Of a DNA stretch of 64,000 nt, positions 59,001 through 64,000 are shown in pieces. A program made the translations under genes and the position numbers. The stretch is taken from positions 427,001 through 491,000 of the forward strand of contig NZ_FLRH01000004.1 of the NCBI RefSeq assembly GCF_900089585.1, given 5' to 3'. This DNA comes from Micromonospora sediminicola (GTDB lineage: Bacteria; Actinomycetota; Actinomycetes; Mycobacteriales; Micromonosporaceae). How positions within the stretch are numbered: position 1 is the stretch's first letter; each line of letters starts with the position of its first letter. Under the pieces are notes generated by a model. That model was given only the letters and a program-made list of their open reading frames with translations, was not told the DNA's origin and made no database searches.

Positions 59001-62000
59001 TGCCCGGCTACCCGTTCGAGCGACACCGCTACTGGATCGCGCCGGCGCCCCGGCCCGGCGCGGTCGCCCCGACGCCGCTCGCGACGCCGGCCGAGGCGCC
59101 GGTGGCCGCGCCGGCGGACACCGGCAACCGGCCGGAGCTGGGCACCGCGTACGTCCCGCCGGCCACGCCCGCGCAGGAGTGCGTGGCGGAGATCTGGTCG
59201 GACCTGCTCGGCATCCGGCCGGTCGGCGCGCACGACGACTTCTTCGCGCTGGGCGGCCACTCGCTGCTCGCCACCCAGGTGGTGGTGCGGCTGCGGGACC
59301 GCCTCGGCGTCGCGGTGCCGCTGGAGACGGTCTTCGCCCGACCCACCGTCGCCGGTCTCGCCGCGGCGTTGCCCGCCGGCACCGCCCCCGCGCCCACCGC
59401 GACCACCGAGGACGGCGCCGCGGCCGGGTCCGCGACCGGGGCCGGTGGCGCGGCAACGCCACCGGCGCCGGTCGCCCCGGCGGCGACGGCGCTCGCGCGC
59501 ATCCCCCGCGCCGATCCGGACGCCGGACCCGCGCCGCTCTCCTCCGGGCAGCACCGGCTGTGGTTCCTCGACCAGGCGTACGCGCAGAACGCCTACACCG
59601 TCGGCACCACGCTGCTGCTGGAGGGCGTGCTCGACCGGGACGCGCTGCGCACGGCGCTGGCCGGGCTGGTGCGCCGGCACGAGGCGCTGCGGACCGTGTT
59701 CCCGATCGGGCCGGACGGCGACCCGGTGCAGCGGGTGCTGCCGGCCGGGCCGGTGGAGCTGCCGGTCGTCGAGGCCCCGGCGGAACCGGACGCGCCGGCG
59801 CCCGTCAGCATCGTCGAGCCGGCCGTGGCCGAGGCGGTCCCCCGCTGGGTGCACGCCGCCCTCGCCGCCGACGTGCGGCGACCGTTCGACCTGGCCACCG
59901 GCCCGCTGTTCCGGGCCGTGCTGCTGCGCGTCGCCGACGAGAAGCACGTGCTGTCGCTGACCATGCACCACGCGGTCTCCGACGGCTGGTCGCTGGGCGT
60001 GGTGGCCCGGGAGGTGGCCGCCGGGTACGCCGCCGCCCGCGCGGGACGGCCCGACCCGCTCCCCGAGCTGGCCGTCCAGTACGGCGACTACGCGCGCTGG
60101 CAACGCGACCGGCTGGCCGACCCGGACAGCGCGGACCTGCGGTACTGGCGCGCGCAGCTCGACGGGGTGGCCGCCGTGCTGGAGCTGCCCACCGACCGGC
60201 CCCGCCCGCCGGTGCAGACGTTCGACGGCGCGGTCCGCACGCTGGTCCTGCCCCGGGAGACCGCCGACCGGCTCCGCCGGTTCAGCCAGGAGCACGGCGC
60301 CACGCTGGCGATGACGCTGCTCGCCGCGTTCAAGGCGGTGCTGTGGCGCTGGACCGGCCAGCGCGACGTCTGCGTCGGCATGCCGGTCGCCGGCCGGGTC
60401 CGGGCCGAGCTGGAGCCGATGGTCGGCTTCTTCGTCACCATGCTGCCGCTGCGCACCGTGCTCGACGGCGAGTGGACCTTCACCGAGCTGCTCCGGCAGG
60501 TCCGGCGCACCGCGCTGGGCGCGTACGACCACCAGGAGGTGCCGTTCGAGCGGCTGGTGGACCTGGTCGACGCGCCCCGGGACCTGAGCCGCAACCCGCT
60601 GTTCCAGGTGATGTTCAACCTGCTCAACGTGCCGGAGCAGCGGGACGTGGACGCGGCCGGCGTGCGGATGACCCCGTTCGCGGTGGAGCCCGGGATCGCC
60701 CAGCAGGACCTGGCGCTGTACGCGTACGAGGTGGCCGAGGGGCTGCGGTTCCGGCTGGAGTACAACACCGCGCTCTTCGACGCGGGCACCGCCGAGCGGA
60801 TGATCGGCCACCTGGACACGCTGCTCGCCGCGGCGGTCGCCGACCCGGGCGCCCGGCTGGCGGAACTGCCGGTGCTGACCGCCGCCGAGCTGGCCCGGTT
60901 CGCCGAGTGGAACGACACCGCCACGCCGACGGCGTGGGACGCCGCGCCGGACCGGGTGCCGACCCTGGTCGACCTGTTCGCGCACCAGGTGGCCACGAAC
61001 CCGGACCGACCGGCCGTGACGTTCGGCGGGACCACGCTCAGCTACGCCGCGCTCGACGCCCGGGCCAACCGGCTCGCGCACCGGCTGCGCCGGGCCGGCG
61101 TCGGGCCGGACGTGCCGGTCGCGGTCTGCCTGCCCCGCTCGGCCGAGCTGCCGGTCGCGCTGCTGGGCGTGCTGAAGGCGGGCGGCGCGTACGTCCCGGT
61201 CGATCCGGAGTATCCGGTGGAGCGGCAGCGGTACGTGCTGACCCACAGCGGCGCCACGGTGCTGGTCACCGACGCGGCGCTGGCCGACCGGTTCGCCGGC
61301 TTCGCCGGCGCGGTGGTGACCGCCGGCACGGCCGACGGGCCGGACACCGCTCCCCCGGTGACGGCCGGGCCGGACCACCTGGCATACCTGATCTACACCT
61401 CCGGATCGACCGGCCGGCCCAAGGGCGTCCGGGTGACCCACGGCGCGGTGGTCAACACGCTCGCCGCGATGCGCGAGCGCCCCGGTCTGACCCGCGACGG
61501 CACCATGCTGGCGATGGCCAGCTTCGCCTTCGACATGTCCGTGCCGGAGCTGTTCCTGCCGCTGGTGGTCGGCGCCCGGATGCTGCTGGTCGACCGGGAC
61601 GTCGCCTACGACGCGGCCCGCCTCGCCGCGCTGCTCGACGCCGAGGGCGTCACGCTGGCCCAGGGCACGCCGACGACCTGGCGACTGCTGATCGAGTCGG
61701 GGTGGACCGGCACGCCCGGGCTGACCGCCGTCTGCGGCGGCGAGGCGGTGCCCGCGCCGCTGGCCCGGCAGCTCGCCGAGCGGGTCGACGCGCTGTGGAA
61801 CCTGTACGGGCCGACCGAGGCCGCCGTGTGGGCCACCATGGACCGGATCACGCCGGACGAGACCCGGCCCACGATCGGCCGTCCGATCGGCAACATGCGG
61901 GCGCTCGTGCTCGACGCGCGGCTCGCTCCGGTGCCGGTCGGCGTGCCGGGCGAGATCTACCTGGGCGGGCCGGGGCTGGCCCGCGGCTACCACGACGACC

Positions 62001-64000
62001 CGACGCTGACCGCGCAGCGCTTCGTCCCCGACCCGTACGGCGACGGGCGGCTCTACCGCACCGGCGACCTCGGCCGCCGGCTGGCCGACGGGCGGATCGA
62101 GTTCCTCGGCCGGGGCGACTCGCAGGTCAAGGTGCGCGGGTTCCGGATCGAGCTGGGCGAGATCGAGGCGGCGTTGCGCCGGCACGACGCGGTCCGCGAC
62201 GCGGCCGTGGTGGTCCGCGAGGACGCGGGCGAGAAGGCCGTGGTGGCGTACCTGACCCTGACCGGCAGCCCGGAGCCGGACACCTCCGGCGAGGTGACCG
62301 CCGACTTCGCCGCCGACCCGGCGCCGTGGCGGGCGTTCGTGCGCACCTGGCTGCCGGACTACATGGTGCCGTCGGCGTTCGTGCCGCTGGACCGGATGCC
62401 GCTCAACGCCAACGGCAAGGTCGACCGGTCGGCCCTGCCCGCGCCCCGCCGCGAGCGCGCCGAGGTCGGCGCAGGCACGCCGGACACGCCGCTGCGGGAG
62501 GCGCTGGCGCGGCGCTGGGCGGAGGTGCTCGGCTACGAGCGCGTCGGCATCGACGACGATTTCTTCGACCTGGGCGGCGACTCGTTCCGCGCGATCAAGG
62601 CGCTGGCCGGCACCGACCCGGCGATCAGCGTGCTCGACCTGTTCCGGCACCCGACCATCCGCGGGCTCACCGCGCACCTGGCCGAGACCGGCGGTTCGGC
62701 CGGCCGGCTGCTGCACGAGCTGACCCCGGCCCGGCCGGGCACGCCGACCACGCTGACGCTGCTCTGCGTACCGTTCGGCGGCGGCAGCGCGATCACCTTC
62801 CAGCCGCTCGCGGACGCCCTGCCGGCCGGGGTGTCGCTGTACGCGCTGGAACGCCCCGGGCACGACCTGAACCGCCCGGACGAGCCGATGCTCGACCTGG
62901 ACGAGCTGGTGGACCGCTGCGTGGCCGAGGTGGTCGGACAGATCACCGGCCCGGTGGCCGTGTACGGGCACTGCGTGGGCGGCGCCGAGGCGGTCGAGCT
63001 GGCCCGCCGGCTGGAGGCGGCCGGCGTCGAGGTCACCGGCGTGGTGATCGGCGCGCACTTCCCCGCCCCCCGACTGCCCGGCCGGGTGTTCGGCTGGCTG
63101 CGCCGGTGGTTCCCGGTGGAGCGGTGGGCGTCGAAGCGGCGGACGCTGGAGTCGCTGCGTGCGATGGGTTTCTTCACCGAGGTCTTCGACTCCGCCGAGA
63201 AGGACTTCGTGATGCGGGTGGTCCTGGCCGACTCGGCCCGGGGCGAGGACTACTACACCGACGTGTACGCGCGGGGCCTGCCCCGCAAGCTGTCCGCGCC
63301 GCTGGTCTGCGTGGTCGGCAGCGGCGACCGGGCCACCGAGCTCTACCAGGAGCGCTACCTGGAGTGGGAGTTCTTCGCCGACCAGGTGTCGCTGGAGGTG
63401 ATCGAGGGCGCCGGCCACTACTTCGCCAAGCACCAGCCGGCCGAGCTGGCCGACGTCATCCTGACGCACTGCGCCACCGCGCCGGACGCCGCCAGCACCG
63501 GACCCGCGCCGGACGCCGCCACCGCCGGACCCGCACCGGCGGACCCGGCCCGGCCCGCCGCCGGACCCGCAGAGGCACGGGCGTCCCGGACCGCCCCGGC
63601 CCCGGCGGACGTCCCGGCGCGGCGGACGGCGACCCCCAGCCTGGCGGTGTTCTACCTGGTCGCGATCGGTCAACTGGTCTCGCTGATCGGCAGCGGCCTG
63701 ACCGCGTTCGGCATGGGCCTGTGGGTCTACCAGCGGACCGGGTCGGTGTCGCTGTTCGCCACCGCCACCGTGCTGGCGCTGCTGCCGGCCGTGGTGCTCT
63801 CCCCGATCGCCGGCGCGCTGGCCGACCGGTGGGACCGCCGAAGAATCATGGTCCTCGCCGACTGCCTGGCCGCCACCGGCACGGTCAGTCTCGCGTTGCT
63901 GCTCTGGTTCGGCCAGTTGCGCCTCTGGCACATCCTCACCGCGATCACCGTCACCGCCGTGGCCACCGCCTTCCAGCAACCCGCCTACCAGGCGGCCGTC
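53009..64000 (+). CDS. Hybrid NRPS-PKS megasynthase C-A-T-KS-AT-T-C-A-T-TE fused to MFS transporter (3' end outside window)
   Basis: An open frame of 3664 codons with no stop. Domains in order: C (28-480; HHVAVDE 170-176), A (485-1000; TSGSTGHPKG from 652, Lys989, pocket D-L-T-K-V-G-E-V-G, Asn-like), T (Ser1073), KS (1141-1565; Cys1312, His1448, His1488 all present), AT (1659-1960; GHSLGEY Ser1759, His1858), T (Ser2085), C (2176-2630; HHAVSDG 2320-2326), A (2652-3150; TSGSTGRPKG from 2797, Lys3137, pocket D-M-P-Q-V-G-L-V-W), T (Ser3192), TE (3248-3480; GHCVGG with Cys3322, Asp3440, His3470) and, after an Ala/Pro-rich linker, MFS helices from 3545 with the motif-A loop LADRWDRRR. There is no KR, DH, ER or E domain. 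It should build acyl- or peptidyl-Asn, extend with a malonyl unit left as a beta-ketone, add an amino acid and release it through a Cys thioesterase. Start ATG 53009 follows GAAGGCGGAGG. Confidence 0.93.
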   Translation, partial: MTDVLRTRRPVTAPPARPDSDRPAPATAAQRQMWQLDRLDPGSAAYLVPLAYRLHGPLDVAALSAALDDLVARHAALRTTLARPQAPAGQPTGPGDDDPTRVVQVVHAPRPGLLRVHDLSGLPSWQRDREVRARLRAAARDPLDLVRGPVLRADLLRCAPEEHVLLLTIHHVAVDEWSLGILHEEWERLYAAHRAGVPAGLDPVTHDCRDHALRQRDWLAGAEAAEQLDYWRGQLAGVPAALDLPTRGPRPAVPSDAGASLSVPLDVPAEALAAFCRQARVSPYMVLLTVLHVLLARWTGERDVVVGTPVAGRRGPETRQLVGLLLNTVAIRARLDDDPSFATLVERVRTAVLDALSREELPFSTVVETLRPPRRAGFSPLFQVMFVHGREAAPPRLDGLEVSAVEVPPATAKFDLTVAVRENEQGLRTVLEYRTELFDDDAMARLAGHFQTLLASLLADPGAPVGSAAMLTVEEHRRLVEEWNRTATPDEPDELVHTLIEEQARRTPDGVAVTDGEAALSYRELHDRAESLAETLRGRGVGVGALVGVLLPRAAPFTVAVLAVLRAGAAYVPLDPANPPARLRHLIGDTAAPVVLTCAELAHLVPGDRALLVPGPEAPATGAGPARGGGPRRRARRRPTPSADELAYVIHTSGSTGHPKGVMVTHRGVANYVRWAAQAYRLRPGDVVPLHSSVGFDLTVTSLLVPLAAGATVRMIGEHLGPAALGEALRDTATPFGLVKITPAQLELVTHQLRPDELAGRTRCFVIGGENLRADQVAPWRRHAPETALVNEYGPTETVVGCAAYEVEPGTPADGSVPIGRPIANTALHVLDAWGNPAPVGVAGELYVGGAGVARGYLGQPTVTAERFLPDPFAGTPGARLYRTGDLVRRRPDGVLEYLGRTDRQVKVRGYRVECGEIEAAVRRHRPDVDVTVQLRHDDPADPRLVAYLAGGGTGPAELRAALAAELPSWLVPDAFVRLDALPLTGNGKVDADALPAPGPAAAVPPASTPGPAAASPSAGPAPSAGTVAPVPPVRWDGDRVRLERLVAEVWREVLGVDEVGVRDSFFDLGGHSMRLLAVLDRLRARLGDVLTATDLFRHPTVESLAAYLVSGTTTGAEPEPAPQAPPRAGAAVAAGSAEALVAVVGMACRFPGARTVDEFWANIRDGVESVREFTVEEMLADGADPARIDDPAYVRAGTHLPGIDEFDAAFFGFTPREAETLDPQHRLLLECAWHALEHAGHDPSRHPGRVGLFAGSGRSSYLLDHLNGRPELTGALSEHQISLGNDKDFLLSRVAYQLDLTGPAVTVATACSTSLVAVHLGRQSLLAGESDVVLAGGVSVFPAQRRGYLHHDGGIYSPDGHCRPFSAEARGSIESSGVGVVVLKRLADALAAGDTVYAVIRGSAINNDGARRTGYTAPGVAGQVEVISSALAAARVDPRSVGYVEAHGTGTTLGDPIEVAALTEAFRRGTDERGFCALGSVKANIGHTDAAAGVAGLIKTVMALWTRTLPPTINVERPHPGIDFASGPFRLDGAARPWPGDGPRRAGVSSFGMGGTNAHVVLEEPPASPVAPPAPPAPGPRLLTLSARTPAALESATRQLRDHLDAHPRVVLADVAAALGRRAAMPHRRYVVAADRADAVAALDAPQRQFTGVHPGGRRTLAFAFPGHGAQHVAMGAGLHRAEPTYRAVVDECAELLGGDLARDLRAVLCPEPGGHAVAEELLARPRLVQPALFVTGYALARTLLARGVTPDVMVGHSLGEYVAACLAGVFSLDDALRLVRVRGELVERTPVGAMLAVALPESAVTALLDEGVSLAAVNAPRLCVVSGDPAAVGRVRERLTADGVVCRPLRVARGYHSALLDPVLDEFAAHAARVRYAEPERPYLSNLTGGPVTPGLVTDPAYWVRHLREPVRFAASAAFLAEQDATVAEVGPGNALGGLVRLAGLRPAQAVAMMRHPRAEADDVGTLLDAVGRLWLTGVPVDLERFPGDGDRRLPLPGYPFERHRYWIAPAPRPGAVAPTPLATPAEAPVAAPADTGNRPELGTAYVPPATPAQECVAEIWSDLLGIRPVGAHDDFFALGGHSLLATQVVVRLRDRLGVAVPLETVFARPTVAGLAAALPAGTAPAPTATTEDGAAAGSATGAGGAATPPAPVAPAATALARIPRADPDAGPAPLSSGQHRLWFLDQAYAQNAYTVGTTLLLEGVLDRDALRTALAGLVRRHEALRTVFPIGPDGDPVQRVLPAGPVELPVVEAPAEPDAPAPVSIVEPAVAEAVPRWVHAALAADVRRPFDLATGPLFRAVLLRVADEKHVLSLTMHHAVSDGWSLGVVAREVAAGYAAARAGRPDPLPELAVQYGDYARWQRDRLADPDSADLRYWRAQLDGVAAVLELPTDRPRPPVQTFDGAVRTLVLPRETADRLRRFSQEHGATLAMTLLAAFKAVLWRWTGQRDVCVGMPVAGRVRAELEPMVGFFVTMLPLRTVLDGEWTFTELLRQVRRTALGAYDHQEVPFERLVDLVDAPRDLSRNPLFQVMFNLLNVPEQRDVDAAGVRMTPFAVEPGIAQQDLALYAYEVAEGLRFRLEYNTALFDAGTAERMIGHLDTLLAAAVADPGARLAELPVLTAAELARFAEWNDTATPTAWDAAPDRVPTLVDLFAHQVATNPDRPAVTFGGTTLSYAALDARANRLAHRLRRAGVGPDVPVAVCLPRSAELPVALLGVLKAGGAYVPVDPEYPVERQRYVLTHSGATVLVTDAALADRFAGFAGAVVTAGTADGPDTAPPVTAGPDHLAYLIYTSGSTGRPKGVRVTHGAVVNTLAAMRERPGLTRDGTMLAMASFAFDMSVPELFLPLVVGARMLLVDRDVAYDAARLAALLDAEGVTLAQGTPTTWRLLIESGWTGTPGLTAVCGGEAVPAPLARQLAERVDALWNLYGPTEAAVWATMDRITPDETRPTIGRPIGNMRALVLDARLAPVPVGVPGEIYLGGPGLARGYHDDPTLTAQRFVPDPYGDGRLYRTGDLGRRLADGRIEFLGRGDSQVKVRGFRIELGEIEAALRRHDAVRDAAVVVREDAGEKAVVAYLTLTGSPEPDTSGEVTADFAADPAPWRAFVRTWLPDYMVPSAFVPLDRMPLNANGKVDRSALPAPRRERAEVGAGTPDTPLREALARRWAEVLGYERVGIDDDFFDLGGDSFRAIKALAGTDPAISVLDLFRHPTIRGLTAHLAETGGSAGRLLHELTPARPGTPTTLTLLCVPFGGGSAITFQPLADALPAGVSLYALERPGHDLNRPDEPMLDLDELVDRCVAEVVGQITGPVAVYGHCVGGAEAVELARRLEAAGVEVTGVVIGAHFPAPRLPGRVFGWLRRWFPVERWASKRRTLESLRAMGFFTEVFDSAEKDFVMRVVLADSARGEDYYTDVYARGLPRKLSAPLVCVVGSGDRATELYQERYLEWEFFADQVSLEVIEGAGHYFAKHQPAELADVILTHCATAPDAASTGPAPDAATAGPAPADPARPAAGPAEARASRTAPAPADVPARRTATPSLAVFYLVAIGQLVSLIGSGLTAFGMGLWVYQRTGSVSLFATATVLALLPAVVLSPIAGALADRWDRRRIMVLADCLAATGTVSLALLLWFGQLRLWHILTAITVTAVATAFQQPAYQAAV

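Noticed and set aside
52724..63979. A 3751-residue open frame on the minus strand opposite the megasynthase
   Set aside because: It is the antisense of the megasynthase, rich in Arg/Gly/Val repeats with no domain motifs. High G+C codon bias leaves such frames open.

Overview
The window is about 73% G+C by eye, gene-dense, with GTG starts, ATGA/GTGA stop-start overlaps and TTGACN/TANNNT promoters. Together with the gene content (a metallophosphoesterase-phosphopantetheinyl transferase pair, SigE-family sigma factor, mycothiol-transferase-like DinB proteins, a fragment of Cvn-type signalling, secreted chitinase) this points to a filamentous actinomycete, most likely Micromonospora or a close relative of the Micromonosporaceae. 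That assignment is inference from style and gene families. I see no rRNA, tRNA, insertion sequence, prophage or CRISPR array.

Layout. 0-9 kb: a DUF72 fragment, DinB and membrane proteins, a glycogen-debranching-like enzyme coupled to an SCP2 protein, a GH88/105-like hydrolase, a 2'-5' RNA ligase-like protein, and two MEDS-domain signalling proteins (one with STAS, one with an HATPase). 9-17 kb: a DivIVA-like coiled-coil protein, a secreted SH3-like protein, prolyl aminopeptidase, a nucleotidyltransferase, metallophosphoesterase plus Sfp-type phosphopantetheinyl transferase, and a large KatE catalase. 17-22 kb: exported polymer degradation (GH71/99-like enzyme with a discoidin domain; GH18 chitinase with a ricin-type lectin), DUF2804 and an exported cyclophilin. 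22-26 kb: a secreted 1114-residue RHS/YD-repeat protein behind a structured leader, followed by a 41-residue membrane peptide. 26-29 kb: a tightly overlapped rtcB-prfH-phosphotransferase operon, which matches the known RtcB2-PrfH ribosome repair module. 29-38 kb: diguanylate cyclase, VOC protein, a second DUF72 protein, a histidine kinase with a cyclic-nucleotide-binding domain next to a response-regulator/thioredoxin-reductase-like fusion (separated by a 59-bp tandem repeat), DUF3152 lipoprotein, a sigma/anti-sigma pair and a methyltransferase. 38-46 kb: one compact minus-strand operon with a nitrate-sensor-type kinase, a roadblock protein and a complete branched-chain amino acid-type ABC importer, then an XRE regulator. 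46-52 kb: cytochrome P450, zinc alcohol dehydrogenase and a 1076-residue secreted propeller/Ig-like protein. 52-53 kb is a gene-free kilobase with a long inverted repeat.

The right edge, 53.0-64.0 kb, is one uninterrupted plus-strand reading frame of at least 3664 codons that has no stop before the window ends. It encodes an assembly line C-A-T-KS-AT-T-C-A-T-TE fused to a major-facilitator transporter. The thioesterase has a cysteine in place of the usual serine nucleophile, and the first adenylation pocket reads as Asn-type. This is the most interesting object here: synthesis, release and probably export in one polypeptide, with a release domain chemistry known from strained-ring (beta-lactone, beta-lactam) pathways. 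The phosphopantetheinyl transferase 39 kb upstream could activate its three carrier domains.
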